A DNA stretch of 39,579 bases. Origin: an uncultured Ruminococcus sp. GTDB lineage: Bacteria > Bacillota > Clostridia > Oscillospirales > Acutalibacteraceae. Position 1 is the first letter of the stretch. Every line of letters starts with the position of its first letter. Made by a program: the position numbers and the translations under genes. The notes beneath the pieces are model-generated. The model searched no databases, was not told the DNA's origin, and saw only the letters and a program-made list of their open reading frames with translations. Location of the stretch: NCBI GenBank assembly GCA_902785425.1, contig CACZYP010000016.1:1-39579 (forward strand). Reading direction: 5' to 3'. Positions 27,824 through 37,771 of this stretch are shown here, piece after piece.

Positions 27824-30310
27824 ATGTTCAGATTTCAGGGATTTTCGGATAAGGCTAATAAGGCTATGAACTGCGGCATTGAGTGCGCAGAGGAAATGGG
27901 ACACACATGGTTCGGCTCGGAGCATATTCTGCTTGGTATTCTTAAAGAGGGAACGAATCTTGTTTGTGAGATCTTTGAGAAAAACGGTGTTGACTTTGAA
28001 GATGTTCTCGATAAAACTAAAGAGCTTGTCGGTGAAGGTAACGGCATAAAGGTAAAGATCACGCCCGATGATTTTACCGACAGAGTAAGAGCTACCATTT
28101 TCAGAGCAAACGCAAACAGAGCAAGAACAAATTCAAATTTTGTCGGTACGGATAATCTGATGATGGCGATACTTGCCGATCAGACGAGCGTAGCCGCAAA
28201 GGTGATAGCGGAGCTTGGCATAAATGCGGAAAAATTTGCGGTAGAGCTTCGCAGTGAACGCTATAAAAGCGAAGCGGAATCGGGCGAGAATTCCGACGAT
28301 ACGGACGAGCAGTTCGGCGGTGTTTCCGGTAAGCCGGGCGCCAAGAACAAAAAAAGATCGACAAAAACGCTCGAACAGTTCGGCAGAGATCTGACCGAGC
28401 TTGCCGAGCAGGGCAAGATAGACCCCGTTATCGGCAGAGATAAGGAGATCGAAAGAGTTATACAGATTCTTTCAAGAAGAACGAAGAACAATCCGTGCCT
28501 TATCGGTGAACCGGGCGTCGGCAAAACTGCCGTTGCAGAGGGACTTGCGCTGAAGATCACTCAGGACGATGTTCCCGATCTGCTCAAAGGAAAGCGTATA
28601 TTTTCACTCGATCTTACCGGTATGCTTGCAGGCACAAAGTACAGGGGCGATTTCGAGGAGCGTATCAACAATGCGATCAATGAAGTGAAAAACTCCGATG
28701 ATATCATTCTCTTCATAGATGAGCTTCACACGATCGTCGGCGCAGGTGCATCCGAGGGCAGTTCCGACGCTGCGAATATACTTAAACCAAGTCTCGCCCG
28801 TGGCGATTTTCAGGTGATCGGCGCAACTACGCTCAACGAATACAGAAAGTATATCGAAAAGGATTCCGCTCTTGAAAGACGTTTTCAGCCTGTGAATGTC
28901 GGCGAGCCGTCGGAAGAGGAGTCGCTTGAGATACTCAGAGGTATACGCTCGAAATATGAGGAGCATCATAGAGTAAAGATAACGGATGAAGCGATAGAAG
29001 CGGCTGTGAAGCTTTCTTCACGCTACATCAACGACAGATATCTTCCCGATAAGGCTATCGACCTTATCGACGAGGCGGCTTCAAAGGTTCGCCTTAAAAC
29101 GTTCGTTATGCCCGACAGCTTCAAGGATTACGATATAAAGATAGAACAGCAGGAGCGTGCGCTTCAAAAGGCTGTGGACGGTCAGGAGTTTGAACGCTGC
29201 GCCGAGATAAGGGATAAGATCAAACAGCTCAAAGAAGAAAAAGAAGAAGCCGATAAAAAGTGGAAGGAAGAGACATCGAAGATCAACGGCGAAGTTACCG
29301 AAAAGGATATCGAAGAAGTTGTTTCGATGTGGACGGGCGTTCCCGTTGTAAAGCTTACCGAAGCCGAGAGCGAACGCTTGCTAAATCTCGAAAAAACGCT
29401 TCATGAAAGAGTTATCGGTCAGAGCGAAGCTGTAACAAGTATCGCAAAGGCTATCAGAAGAGGCAGAGTAGGTCTCAAAGACCCGAAGCGCCCGATCGGT
29501 TCGTTTATCTTCTTAGGCCCTACGGGCGTCGGCAAAACAGAGCTTACGAAGGCTCTTGCCGAAGCAATGTTCGGCACGGAAGATTCTATGATACGTCTCG
29601 ATATGTCGGAGTATATGGAGAAGCACACGGTGGCTAAGCTTATCGGTTCGCCTCCGGGATATGTCGGCTACGACGAGGGCGGTCAGCTTACAGAAAAAGT
29701 GCGCAGAAAACCGTATTCTGTGATCCTCTTTGATGAGATAGAAAAAGCTCACCCCGATGTGTTCAATATGCTTCTGCAAATTCTTGACGACGGCAGACTC
29801 ACCGATTCGCAGGGCAGAACAGTCGATTTCAAAAACACCGTTATCATCATGACATCGAATGTAGGCGCATCGCTCATCACTAACACGGGCGCACGCAAGC
29901 TCGGCTTTGCAAATGAAGACAGCGGTTCCGATAACGCAAAGATCAAAGAAACAGTTCTCGGCGAGCTTCGCAAATCGTTCAAGCCGGAATTTCTCAACAG
30001 GATCGATGATATCGTTGTGTTCAGCAAGCTTACTCATGATGAGATAAAGCAGATTGCAGGCAATATGCTGAAAACACTTTCCGGCAGGCTTGCCGCAATG
30101 GATATCGAAATGACTTTTGACGAATCTGCGAAGGATAAGCTTGCGGAACAGGGCTTCGATGACGTCTACGGCGCAAGACCGCTTCGCAGAACGATACAGT
30201 CAAAGATAGAGGACGTTATAAGCGAAAAGATCCTCGAAGGCTCGATCAAAGCAGGCGACACCGTTGAGTGCAGCTTTGCTGACGGCGAGTTTGTTTATAC
30301 CCAAAAGTAA
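27824..30310 (+). CDS. clpC: ATP-dependent Clp protease ATPase subunit ClpC
   Basis: The 828-residue AAA+ unfoldase has a Clp N-domain (about 1-145) and a first ATPase with GEPGVGKTA and the pore and Walker B region. A middle coiled-coil domain with a UVR-like segment ([21 protein letters not shown]) serves McsB/adaptor binding. The second ATPase has [20 protein letters not shown] and a sensor-2 ending GARPLRR. It feeds phosphoarginine-marked proteins to ClpP. ATG 27824 is chosen over 27818 because GGGAGG at 27811-27816 is 7 bases away from the former and one base from the latter. clpP is not in the window. Confidence 0.95.
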   Translation: MFRFQGFSDKANKAMNCGIECAEEMGHTWFGSEHILLGILKEGTNLVCEIFEKNGVDFEDVLDKTKELVGEGNGIKVKITPDDFTDRVRATIFRANANRARTNSNFVGTDNLMMAILADQTSVAAKVIAELGINAEKFAVELRSERYKSEAESGENSDDTDEQFGGVSGKPGAKNKKRSTKTLEQFGRDLTELAEQGKIDPVIGRDKEIERVIQILSRRTKNNPCLIGEPGVGKTAVAEGLALKITQDDVPDLLKGKRIFSLDLTGMLAGTKYRGDFEERINNAINEVKNSDDIILFIDELHTIVGAGASEGSSDAANILKPSLARGDFQVIGATTLNEYRKYIEKDSALERRFQPVNVGEPSEEESLEILRGIRSKYEEHHRVKITDEAIEAAVKLSSRYINDRYLPDKAIDLIDEAASKVRLKTFVMPDSFKDYDIKIEQQERALQKAVDGQEFERCAEIRDKIKQLKEEKEEADKKWKEETSKINGEVTEKDIEEVVSMWTGVPVVKLTEAESERLLNLEKTLHERVIGQSEAVTSIAKAIRRGRVGLKDPKRPIGSFIFLGPTGVGKTELTKALAEAMFGTEDSMIRLDMSEYMEKHTVAKLIGSPPGYVGYDEGGQLTEKVRRKPYSVILFDEIEKAHPDVFNMLLQILDDGRLTDSQGRTVDFKNTVIIMTSNVGASLITNTGARKLGFANEDSGSDNAKIKETVLGELRKSFKPEFLNRIDDIVVFSKLTHDEIKQIAGNMLKTLSGRLAAMDIEMTFDESAKDKLAEQGFDDVYGARPLRRTIQSKIEDVISEKILEGSIKAGDTVECSFADGEFVYTQK

Positions 30311-30344
30311 AGGATCGCTCTTGATAATGAGGAAAGCGTAGTTG

Positions 30345-30530
30345 ATTGACAATTGACAATGGATAATGGACAATTATGGAACTCGGCTTTGCCGAGTTGG
30401 ATTGTATTAGATATCTCAAATCCACACTTAATTCGCTTATGAGAGATAAACTGCAAGTTTGAATACACCAATATATATCAAGCACGCAGTTCTTCCGGAA
30501 TTTTCCGTTTTCAATTTTCAACGTTCAATT
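30345..30530. repeat. Interspersed modular repeat, copy H
   Basis: This element is about 186 bp. The left end is of TTGACAA/TGGATAA units, followed by the hairpin AACTCGGCTTTGCCGAGTT. GTTGGATTGTATTAG precedes a central hairpin pairing TATCTC (30412-30417) with GAGATA (30443-30448). The right end is TTTTCAATTTTCAACGTTCAATT. The interior follows copies A and B although the end units and stem bases differ. Confidence 0.65.
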
Positions 30531-30557
30531 TGACAAGCTTCACACTAAAACAGTGTT

Positions 30558-30593
30558 TCTCCGCCGAAGTTTTTCTTTGGCGGAGATTTTTTT
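30558..30593 (+). terminator. Terminator of the ctsR-clpC operon
   Basis: TCTCCGCC (30558-30565) pairs with GGCGGAGA (30579-30586), extended inward by GAAG/CTTT around a five-T loop. Seven T residues follow. It lies about 250 bases after clpC, beyond repeat copy H. Confidence 0.88.
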
Positions 30594-30682
30594 GAAAAAA
30601 ATCGAAAAATAAAAAGGTATTATCGAATATTTGTCGTATATATAATTACCGAAGAAAATTGTTGGAGAGGGAGGCGTAAGTT

Positions 30683-32497
30683 TTGGCACTGCCCGAAGAG
30701 TTTTTACGTGAATTAAGATCAAGAAACGACATCGAAAACGTTATCTCGGGATATGTTCACCTCAGACGGCGTGGCAGAACGCTTGTCGGCCTTTGCCCGT
30801 TTCACGGAGAAAAAACTCCGTCGTTTACGGTCTATCCCGATACCGACAGCTTTTATTGCTTCGGCTGTCAGGCAGGCGGCGATGTGATAACGTTCATCAA
30901 AAGAATGGAAAATCTTGACTATATCGACGCCGTAAGACTTTTAGCCGAGCGTTCCGGTCTGCAAATGCCAGAAAACAGGTTCGATCCAGATAATTCAAAG
31001 CACGATCTTCGCATGAGGATCTACGCTGCAAACAGAGAAGCGGCTATGTTCTATTACAATACGCTTTATAAAAAAGAAGGCGCAGCAGGTCTTGATTATC
31101 TGAAAAACAATAGAGGACTCACCGACCGCACCATTCGTTCGTTCGGGCTTGGATTTGCTCCCGACAGCATGTCACAGCTTACGGACTATCTCGTAAATGA
31201 GAAAAAGTTTACCGTCAGAGAGCTTGCCGAGGCGAATCTTACGATAAGGTCGCAGCGAGGCGGTCTTATGGATCGCTTCCGCAACAGAGTTATGTTTCCG
31301 ATAATAGACGTCCGTGGCAATGTGATCGCATTCGGCGGCAGGATAATGAGCGACGAGAAGCCGAAGTATCTCAATACGTCCGACACGCCTGTGTACAAGA
31401 AAACGAATAACCTTTTTGCGCTAAATAAAGCGAAAGGCACAAAAGAGGACAAGTTCATTCTCTGCGAAGGCTATATGGACGTTATAGCGCTTTATCAGGC
31501 AGGATTCGACAACGCTGTTGCAGGTCTGGGAACGGCGCTTACGGAAGAGCAGGCTAAGATATTCAAACGCTACAGAAAAAAAGCGGTCCTGTGCTACGAT
31601 TCCGATGAAGCAGGGCAAAACGCCGCTATGCGTGCGATACATATCTTTGATAAGCAGAATGTCGAAACGTTCGTTGTGAAAGTTCCCGACGGAAAAGACC
31701 CCGACGAGTACATCAAACGAAACGGCAAGGACGGCTACACAAAGTTCAGAATGCTCGTTGACGGCTCAAAAAACGAGGTCGATTATTTCTATGATTCCGT
31801 AAAAAGCAAGCATAATATCCAGACGACTAACGGCAAGCTTGCGGTGCTGACCGAAGCGGCGCAGTTTCTTGCTTCACTTTCCGATCCGCTCAAACGTGAT
31901 CTTTACACGAGCAGGATAAGCGAGGATATGGGCGTGAAAAGAGATTCGCTCGAACGTGCCGTTGAAGCGGAGCTTCGTGTTGTGGATCAGCGTGAAGCAA
32001 ACGCCCGTGAGCGTGAAGTGCGCAAGGTGATAGAGAGCATTAACGAGACTGCTGCGATGCCGCAGATGAAAGCAAAGTCAAAGCGCTCCGGAAAAGCCGA
32101 AGAAATGCTCACTGCGTTTTTGATGGTCCGCCCCGAATATGCTTCGAGAGCAGCTGCAAGGCTTTCTTCGGACAAGTTTTCGATGCCTTTTGCAAAGCGT
32201 ATTTACGAGTGTGTCATAAGCAGAGTGAACGAAGGCAAAAATGTAGGCATAACGGAGCTTTCGACAGAGCTTGATCTCACCGACGGAGAGCGCTCGAAGC
32301 TTGCTAAAATGGTGGCTGATCTCAACGAACAGGCTGTCGATCTGAGCGCCGCTCTTTGCGATGAGTATATCAATGTTGTTCTTACCGAAAGCGAAAAGCT
32401 CACGGTAAACGAGCTTTCAGAGCGCAGCGACGACGATATAAGCGATTATATAAAGCGAAGACGGGAACAGGAGAAGAAACGAAAGCAACAGCAGTAA
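30683..32497 (+). CDS. dnaG: DNA primase
   Basis: The 604-residue product has the N-terminal CHC2 zinc finger (CPFHGEKTPSF with CFGCQAGG, about residues 40-65) and the primase catalytic core. The Toprim fold covers about 255-340 (LCEGYMDVIALYQAG and CYDSDEAGQNA supply the acidic metal ligands), and a helical C-terminal helicase-binding domain covers about 450-604. It makes RNA primers for replication. The TTG start (30683) is preceded by GGGAGG 8 bases upstream and gives the family N-terminus (PEEFLRELRSRNDIENVI). rpoD follows 58 bases after its stop, the conserved macromolecular synthesis order. rpsU is absent here. Confidence 0.96.
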   Translation: MALPEEFLRELRSRNDIENVISGYVHLRRRGRTLVGLCPFHGEKTPSFTVYPDTDSFYCFGCQAGGDVITFIKRMENLDYIDAVRLLAERSGLQMPENRFDPDNSKHDLRMRIYAANREAAMFYYNTLYKKEGAAGLDYLKNNRGLTDRTIRSFGLGFAPDSMSQLTDYLVNEKKFTVRELAEANLTIRSQRGGLMDRFRNRVMFPIIDVRGNVIAFGGRIMSDEKPKYLNTSDTPVYKKTNNLFALNKAKGTKEDKFILCEGYMDVIALYQAGFDNAVAGLGTALTEEQAKIFKRYRKKAVLCYDSDEAGQNAAMRAIHIFDKQNVETFVVKVPDGKDPDEYIKRNGKDGYTKFRMLVDGSKNEVDYFYDSVKSKHNIQTTNGKLAVLTEAAQFLASLSDPLKRDLYTSRISEDMGVKRDSLERAVEAELRVVDQREANAREREVRKVIESINETAAMPQMKAKSKRSGKAEEMLTAFLMVRPEYASRAAARLSSDKFSMPFAKRIYECVISRVNEGKNVGITELSTELDLTDGERSKLAKMVADLNEQAVDLSAALCDEYINVVLTESEKLTVNELSERSDDDISDYIKRRREQEKKRKQQQ

Positions 32498-32555
32498 AAA
32501 TCTGTGAAAACAGTGATGATATATATTTTTGGAGAAAAGCAAAGGAGAAACGAAA

Positions 32556-33656
32556 ATGGCTTTACAAACTACCCCCGATAAGAAAACTATTCTCAGGGAT
32601 CTTGCCGAGAAAGGCAAGCAGAAAGGAAGTCTTACAAACAAAGAGATCCTCGACGCTATGGGCGAGATCGACTTCGATCCGGAACAGCTTGAAAAATTCT
32701 ACGATTCACTTGAGGCTGCAGGCGTTGACGTTATCGACGATTTCGACGAGAATCAGTTTGAGAACATCGAGCACGAGCTTGCTGCAAGCGGTGAAACATC
32801 GGGCCCCGATGCGGGCGACGGTTCTATCGCCATTGACGACCCCGTAAAGGTATATCTTAAGGAGATCGGTAAGGTCCCGCTTCTTTCTTCGGAAGAGGAG
32901 ATCGACCTTGCTATCAGGATCAAAGAGGGCGACGCAGCAGCAAAGAAGCGCCTTTCCGAGGCTAACCTGCGACTCGTTGTAAGCATTGCAAAGAGATATC
33001 TCGGCAGAGGCATGCAGTTCCTTGATCTTATCCAGGAGGGCAACCTCGGTCTTATCAAGGCTGTCGAGAAATTCGATTACACAAAGGGCTTTAAGTTTTC
33101 TACATACGCTACATGGTGGATCAGACAGGCTATCACCCGTGCTATTGCAGACCAGGCGAGAACTATCCGTATCCCTGTTCATATGGTAGAGACTATCAAC
33201 AAGGTAAAGAAAGTATCGAGCCAGCTTCTCCACATCAACGGTCACGAGCCGTCGGCGGAAGAGATCGCTCAGGAGCTTGATATGCCTGTTGATAAGGTAA
33301 GAGATATCATGCGTGTGGCTCAGGAGCCTGTGTCTCTTGAAACGCCTATCGGTGAAGAGGAAGATTCTCACCTCGGCGACTTTATCCCCGATGACGACGC
33401 ACCGGCACCGGCAGATGCAGCTTCTCATACAATGCTCAAGGAGCAGCTTGCAGAGGTGCTCGATACGCTCACTCCGAGAGAGGAAAAGGTTCTTATCCTC
33501 CGTTTCGGACTTGAAGACGGCCGTTCAAGAACGCTCGAAGAGGTAGGACGTGAGTTCCGTGTTACCCGTGAAAGAATCCGTCAGATAGAGGCGAAGGCTC
33601 TTCGTAAACTGCGCCACCCTACACGAAGCAAAAGGCTCAAGGATTTCCTCGACTAA
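32556..33656 (+). CDS. rpoD: Primary RNA polymerase sigma factor (sigma-A)
   Basis: The 366-residue product has a short region 1.1 (about 1-60), region 1.2 ([17 protein letters not shown]), region 2 ([27 protein letters not shown] and [21 protein letters not shown]), region 3, and region 4 ([41 protein letters not shown]). It directs vegetative transcription, consistent with the many TTGACA/TATAAT promoters here. ATG 32556 is chosen over TTG 32529 because AAAGGAG lies 9 bases before it. It is the last gene after dnaG and is followed by a strong hairpin. Confidence 0.96.
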   Translation: MALQTTPDKKTILRDLAEKGKQKGSLTNKEILDAMGEIDFDPEQLEKFYDSLEAAGVDVIDDFDENQFENIEHELAASGETSGPDAGDGSIAIDDPVKVYLKEIGKVPLLSSEEEIDLAIRIKEGDAAAKKRLSEANLRLVVSIAKRYLGRGMQFLDLIQEGNLGLIKAVEKFDYTKGFKFSTYATWWIRQAITRAIADQARTIRIPVHMVETINKVKKVSSQLLHINGHEPSAEEIAQELDMPVDKVRDIMRVAQEPVSLETPIGEEEDSHLGDFIPDDDAPAPADAASHTMLKEQLAEVLDTLTPREEKVLILRFGLEDGRSRTLEEVGREFRVTRERIRQIEAKALRKLRHPTRSKRLKDFLD

Positions 33657-33717
33657 GCAGCCATAAAAAGGTCAAGCGGCTGAGGGACTACCTTGATTGA
33701 GACGATGAGAATATAAA

Positions 33718-33759
33718 TTATTAAGGAAGTACTCGATTTGATCGGTGCTTCCTTAATAA
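33718..33759 (+). terminator. Hairpin after rpoD
   Basis: Arms 33718-33729 and 33748-33759 are perfectly complementary over 12 bp, and the loop has further pairing (ACTCGAT with ATCGGT). No T-run follows, so it may terminate weakly or serve to stabilise the mRNA end. Confidence 0.6.
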
Positions 33760-33854
33760 ATAATGAAGTGCAGAGTCTGTTTGATTTATTATATCCGGTC
33801 TTGAGTTTTCGGACTTTGATTTTATGTCGTAAATGATCGGCAGGGAGGTATAAT

Positions 33855-34256
33855 TTGAAAGAATATGAGACAGTCGAGAAGATGCTCGATAATATTGTTG
33901 ATTCAACGCCCGCAGAGCTTTATCGTGAACTGTCGGGCGGAGTTATTTTAGCGGAGGACGTGAAGCTGCATCCCGATACGCTGCCGGATCGTCCGCTGTA
34001 TATTCTGGGCGAGTACCATAACGATCCTACAGGGCGGTATATCGTTATTTACTACGGCTCGTTCAATGTCGTTCACGGCTTTCTTCCCGATGATGTGTTT
34101 TACGAAAAACTGCGCCATACGTTCGCTCATGAGCTGCGTCACCACATGGAACAGCTTTCGGGAATAAAGGATCTTGAAAGGTTTGACGCCGAGCGCTACG
34201 GCAGGTACGTTTCGGGTGTCGATATAGCCGAATTTCACGAGCCGCCTATCGGATAA
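33855..34256 (+). CDS. Small zincin-type metallopeptidase family protein
   Basis: The 133-residue product carries HELRH (residues 92-96) inside FAHELRHHMEQLSG, the HExxH zinc-site pattern. Its length and order (acidic N-terminus EYETVEKMLDNIVDSTPAEL, then a short sheet region LYILGEYHNDPTGRYIVIYYG) fit the Zincin_1-type family of minimal metallopeptidase-like proteins, whose substrates are unknown. The TTG start follows GGGAGG with 6-base spacing. It stands alone between the rpoD hairpin and the murA promoter. Peptidase activity is inferred from the motif only. Confidence 0.75.
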   Translation: MKEYETVEKMLDNIVDSTPAELYRELSGGVILAEDVKLHPDTLPDRPLYILGEYHNDPTGRYIVIYYGSFNVVHGFLPDDVFYEKLRHTFAHELRHHMEQLSGIKDLERFDAERYGRYVSGVDIAEFHEPPIG

Positions 34257-34299
34257 TGTTGGTTGAATTGATATTTTTTTATTACATACCAAACGCATA

Positions 34300-34328
34300 T
34301 TGACATTTGACGAAATTTGTATTATTAT
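34300..34328 (+). promoter_or_regulatory. Promoter of murA
   Basis: TTGACA (34300-34305) and TATTAT (34323-34328) are separated by 17 bp. They leave a long leader of about 275 bases before the murA start. Confidence 0.7.
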
Positions 34329-34348
34329 TACTGTATTAAGGTTTACTG

Positions 34349-34373
34349 GTAAGTGCAGCCTGTCTGCACTTAC
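34349..34373 (+). promoter_or_regulatory. Leader hairpin upstream of murA
   Basis: GTAAGTGCAG (34349-34358) pairs perfectly with CTGCACTTAC (34364-34373), with a 5-base loop. Four bases later comes TTTTT. It begins about 15 bases after the predicted start of transcription and could act as an early attenuator. A second hairpin, GCTGCC/GGCAGC (34563-34583), sits just before the murA ribosome-binding site. Between them no gene is seen. Confidence 0.5.
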
Positions 34374-34609
34374 CCGATTTTTCTCTATATGAGTTTTTAT
34401 GGTTTTTAAAGAAGAAAAAGAGAAGAAAACGCAAAGAAAAGAAGAGTTTGGAAAGTATTGAGAACAGTAAGACGTGAAAATGTGCATGAGAGACTCTTTG
34501 TTTGACAGAGTACGGGGAATTGAGAAAGCTTAAAGCCGAGGGTATGCGGTAAGAAGCGAGATGCTGCCGGTTGCGGAGGCAGCTTGATTTTAGATTGGAG
34601 TGTTCCGTT

Positions 34610-35896
34610 TTGGATAAATATGTGATCAACGGCGGTAAAAAGCTGTACGGCACGGTGAGCATCAGCGGCGCAAAAAATGCGGCAGTGGCTATTATTCCTG
34701 CCGTTGTTCTTTGCGACGAGCCGTGTGTGATAGAAAATCTTCCCAAAATTCGAGACGTTTCAGTGATTTTAGAGATACTTAAGACTATGGGCGCAAAGGT
34801 GACCCGTATAGGCGGCGACGATGCAAGAGTCAAGATCGACCCGAGAGGTATAAAAAGCTCAAAGGTAACGTGCGAAAAGCTCGTCGGCGATATGAGAGCG
34901 TCGTATTATCTTCTCGGCGCACTTCTCGGAAGATTCGGTTCTGCTTCCGTTCCGGCTTCGGGCGGCTGCAGCTTCTGTGACAGACCGATAGATCTTCATA
35001 TCAAGGCGTTCAAAGCACTCGGAGCAAAATGCGATCTTCTTCCCGATAAGGTCGTTCTTTCAAGTGAAGCTCTTGTCGGCAATGACATCGACTTTGACGT
35101 TGTTTCCGTTGGCGCTACGATGAACGCAATGCTTGCGGCAGTAAGAGCGCCGGGCAAGACCGTTATTACGGGAGCAGCTAAAGAGCCGCACGTTGTAGAC
35201 CTTGCAAACTTCCTCAACAAGATGGGCGCAAAGGTAAGAGGTGCAGGAACGGACGTTATCAAGATAAAAGGCGTTTCGGAGCTTACGGGCTGTACATACG
35301 GTATCATTCCCGATCAGATAGAGGCGGGAACATATATGGCTGCCGTAGCGGCAGCAGGCGGTGACGTTACGATCACGGGCGTTATCCCCAAGCATCTTGA
35401 GTCTATTACAAACAAGCTTCGTGACACCGGTACGACTGTGGAAGAATTTGACGAAGCAGTGCGTATCGTTCGTGAGGGCGAACTTACCTGCTGTAATGTA
35501 AAAACTACGCCGCATCCGGGATTCCCGACAGATATGCAGCCGCAGTTCGTGGCTCTTCTGAGCGGTGCAAACGGAAAGAGCCGTGTTACGGAGAGCGTAT
35601 GGGAAGCTCGTTTTTCGTATATACCGCAGCTTCGCAAGATGGGCGCCGATATTATCGAAAACGGCAGCACTGCACACGTTGACGGTGTTAATGATCTGCA
35701 TGGTGCAAAGGTGAGAGCGCTCGATCTCAGAGCAGGTGCGGCAATGGTGGTTGCAGGCCTTGCAGCAAAGGGAACGACCGAGATAGCCGATATAAAATAT
35801 ATCGAGCGAGGATATGAGCAGATCGTTGAAAAGCTTACTGCTATAGGTGCGGATATCCGAAGAGTAACATATGTTGAATCGTCAGAAGACGATTGA
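34610..35896 (+). CDS. murA: UDP-N-acetylglucosamine 1-carboxyvinyltransferase
   Basis: The 428-residue product catalyses the first committed step of peptidoglycan synthesis, transfer of enolpyruvate from PEP to UDP-GlcNAc. The substrate-binding pair Lys22-Asn23 is present in GAKNA. The catalytic, fosfomycin-target Cys is residue 120 in SGGCSFCDRPIDLHI, so fosfomycin sensitivity is expected. TTG 34610 is chosen over TTG 34571 because GGAG at 34597-34600 is well spaced and the protein then starts at the family N-terminus (DKYVINGGKKLYGTVSISGAKN). Its own promoter and long structured leader lie upstream, and a terminator follows. Confidence 0.95.
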   Translation: MDKYVINGGKKLYGTVSISGAKNAAVAIIPAVVLCDEPCVIENLPKIRDVSVILEILKTMGAKVTRIGGDDARVKIDPRGIKSSKVTCEKLVGDMRASYYLLGALLGRFGSASVPASGGCSFCDRPIDLHIKAFKALGAKCDLLPDKVVLSSEALVGNDIDFDVVSVGATMNAMLAAVRAPGKTVITGAAKEPHVVDLANFLNKMGAKVRGAGTDVIKIKGVSELTGCTYGIIPDQIEAGTYMAAVAAAGGDVTITGVIPKHLESITNKLRDTGTTVEEFDEAVRIVREGELTCCNVKTTPHPGFPTDMQPQFVALLSGANGKSRVTESVWEARFSYIPQLRKMGADIIENGSTAHVDGVNDLHGAKVRALDLRAGAAMVVAGLAAKGTTEIADIKYIERGYEQIVEKLTAIGADIRRVTYVESSEDD

Positions 35897-35908
35897 TCTT
35901 TAATAACA

Positions 35909-35957
35909 CGCCGCAGCCAAGCGGAAGGCAGGACCTTTCGGCGGCTGCGGCGCTTTT
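35909..35957 (+). terminator. murA terminator
   Basis: CGCCGCAGCC (35909-35918) pairs with GGCTGCGGCG (35943-35952), with a second small stem inside the loop. CTTTTT follows. It is a convincing intrinsic terminator. Confidence 0.85.
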
Positions 35958-35960
35958 TAT

Positions 35961-36071
35961 AATTGAAAATGGAAAATGGAAAATTGAAAATGGAAAATGG
36001 AAAATTGCGGAGTCGCTGCGCTCCTGATTTGATAGCGATTCATTCGTGATCTTCCGTTTAGAAATAACAGG
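35961..36071. repeat. Partial interspersed repeat, copy I
   Basis: AATTGAAAATGGAAAATGG units (35961-36006) are followed by the palindrome GGAGTCGCTGCGCTCC and a core with GATTCATTCGTGATC. No matching right end is seen before the walJ ribosome-binding site. It is a left end plus part of the core. Confidence 0.5.
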
Positions 36072-36125
36072 GCTTCACACATAGAACGGTGAAACCGAAG
36101 AAAAAGCTAATTGTGAGGGAAAAGC

Positions 36126-36914
36126 ATGGCAAAAGTTCTTCCGCTTTTCAGCGGCAGCAAGGGCAACAGTTACTATATATCCTGTTCGGGGAGCGGTATT
36201 CTGATAGACGCAGGGCGAAGCGCAAAACAGCTTACGCTTGCGCTTGATGCAAACGGTGTAGACCCGAAAACGATAGAGGCTATATTTGTAACTCACGAGC
36301 ATTCCGATCACGTAACCGGGCTGCGTGTGTTTGCCAATAAATATGATATCCCCGTGTTTACATCACAGGGGACTCTTGCCGCACTTACGGCTAAAAAGTA
36401 CATCGACGCCAAGACACGCTGCTTTGTTATGGGCAGCGCAGGTGTCGATCTTTCAACTATGCACGTTGATCGCTTCCCTATATCTCACGACTGTGCGGAG
36501 GGCTGCGGCTTTCGTGTTGATATGGGCGGCAAATACTACGCTCACGCAACCGATCTCGGTGTTATAACGGAAGCGGTGGAAACGGCTCTGACAGGCTGTG
36601 ACGTTGTAACTATCGAATCAAATCATGATGTAAATATGCTCGCTATGGGGCCGTATCCGTATGAGCTCAAGCGCAGGATCATGTCGGACAGAGGGCATCT
36701 GTCCAATGTCGTCTGCTCGCAATTTCTGCCCGGTCTTGTAAAAAGCGGAACAAAGCGATTTATACTCGCTCATCTCAGTCAGGAAAACAATATGCCGGAG
36801 ATAGCATACAGAGAATCCCTCAATTGTCTCACCGACAGCGATATGTTGCTTGACAGCGATTTTACGCTTGATGTTGCTCCCGTTGATCCGAGCGGCAAAG
36901 CTATACTGTTCTGA
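36126..36914 (+). CDS. walJ: MBL-fold hydrolase, WalJ/YycJ-like
   Basis: The 262-residue product is a metallo-beta-lactamase-fold protein with the zinc motif THEHSDH (His57, His59, Asp61, His62). It has family sequences LFSGSKGNSYYI, GILIDAGRSAKQL, IESNHD and RGHLSN typical of WalJ/YycJ. In Bacillus this gene belongs to the walKR cluster and has been described as a probable exonuclease affecting cell division and DNA handling; the biochemical role is not settled. No walKR genes are here. The ATG follows GAGGG. The stop codon overlaps the ribosome-binding site of rlmH, as in many Firmicutes where these two genes lie close together. Confidence 0.87.
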   Translation: MAKVLPLFSGSKGNSYYISCSGSGILIDAGRSAKQLTLALDANGVDPKTIEAIFVTHEHSDHVTGLRVFANKYDIPVFTSQGTLAALTAKKYIDAKTRCFVMGSAGVDLSTMHVDRFPISHDCAEGCGFRVDMGGKYYAHATDLGVITEAVETALTGCDVVTIESNHDVNMLAMGPYPYELKRRIMSDRGHLSNVVCSQFLPGLVKSGTKRFILAHLSQENNMPEIAYRESLNCLTDSDMLLDSDFTLDVAPVDPSGKAILF

Positions 36915-36923
36915 GGTGTACAT

Positions 36924-37406
36924 ATGCTTAGAGTGAATATTATATGTGTCGGAAAGCTCAAAGAGAAATATCTGAAAGACGCAGTCGCCGAGTACTCAAA
37001 AAGACTCGGCGCATTTTGCAAATTCTCAGTAATTGAGCTTGATGAAGAAAAGACAAATTCCGATCCCAACGAGGCAGGGATAGAAAAGATACTCGAAGCC
37101 GAGGGTAAGCGCATACTTGCAAAGACAGACCGCATGGATCACGTTATCGCAATGTGCATAGAGGGTAAACAGATGCCTTCGGAGAAATTTGCAGCGTATC
37201 TTGAAAGAGCGGCAGTAAATGGTGACAGCACGGTTGATATTATTATCGGCGGCAGCTGGGGGCTTTCGGACGATGTAAAGAAGAGAGCCGATCTGCGCCT
37301 TTCGATGTCTGAAATGACGTTCCCTCATCAGCTTGCAAGAGTAATGCTTTGCGAGCAGCTGTACAGAGCGTTCTCGATAACCGCCGGGACGAAGTATCAT
37401 AAATAA
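36924..37406 (+). CDS. rlmH: 23S rRNA pseudouridine1915 N3-methyltransferase RlmH
   Basis: The 160-residue product is a SPOUT-class methyltransferase that methylates pseudouridine 1915 in helix 69 of 23S rRNA using SAM. The characteristic knot motifs are present: IGGSWGLSDDVKKRADLRLSMSEMTFPHQLARVMLCEQLYRAFSITAGTKYHK in the C-terminal third, and VGKLKEKYLKDAVAEYSKRL at the N-terminus. Length is standard. GAGGTG, overlapping the walJ stop, is the ribosome-binding site. Confidence 0.95.
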   Translation: MLRVNIICVGKLKEKYLKDAVAEYSKRLGAFCKFSVIELDEEKTNSDPNEAGIEKILEAEGKRILAKTDRMDHVIAMCIEGKQMPSEKFAAYLERAAVNGDSTVDIIIGGSWGLSDDVKKRADLRLSMSEMTFPHQLARVMLCEQLYRAFSITAGTKYHK

Positions 37407-37450
37407 GGATATCGTAACTATCATAGTAAAAACAGATAGTTAAGGAGACA

Positions 37451-37705
37451 CTGATTAAATCGAGTGTCCATATTGCGCCGTCAGATTTTCGTCAGGTTGC
37501 ACGAAACGACCGCAGGGTGCGGTCTGCCGGTGGCAGACGTTGCCACAAGGCAACAGCACCGACCGAGGCGGCAGCCGAGACCATACTGACAAAATATGCA
37601 AGCAAGATGGGCGCTCAGTCCGCAGGACGTGATTTATTCAGTGGCTCCTTAACGTTGCAGGACAAGGCAGTGCAAGCGTATGCTTTCGGCATTGAATGGG
37701 GATAA
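37451..37705 (+). other. Hairpin-rich open frame without a standard start
   Basis: An open frame runs from about 37451 to 37705. AAGGAG (37442-37447) lies in front of it, yet the nearest in-frame codons are CTG 37451 and ATT 37454, not ATG, GTG or TTG. The first standard start in frame is GTG 37517. The C-terminal part reads like a small protein (TKYASKMGAQSAGRDLFSGS, then LQDKAVQAYAFGIEWG) but no family is recognised. The 5' part holds three hairpins: 37508-37524 (7-bp arms), 37522-37538 (7 bp) and 37539-37554 (6 bp). It may be a gene fragment carrying a palindromic insertion, a small gene with a rare start, or a structured RNA. Confidence 0.35.
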
Positions 37706-37771
37706 AATCAACATAACATAACTGGATTTTTTATTTTTTTGAAAAATTTTAAAAAAAATCAAAAAAAGGTA

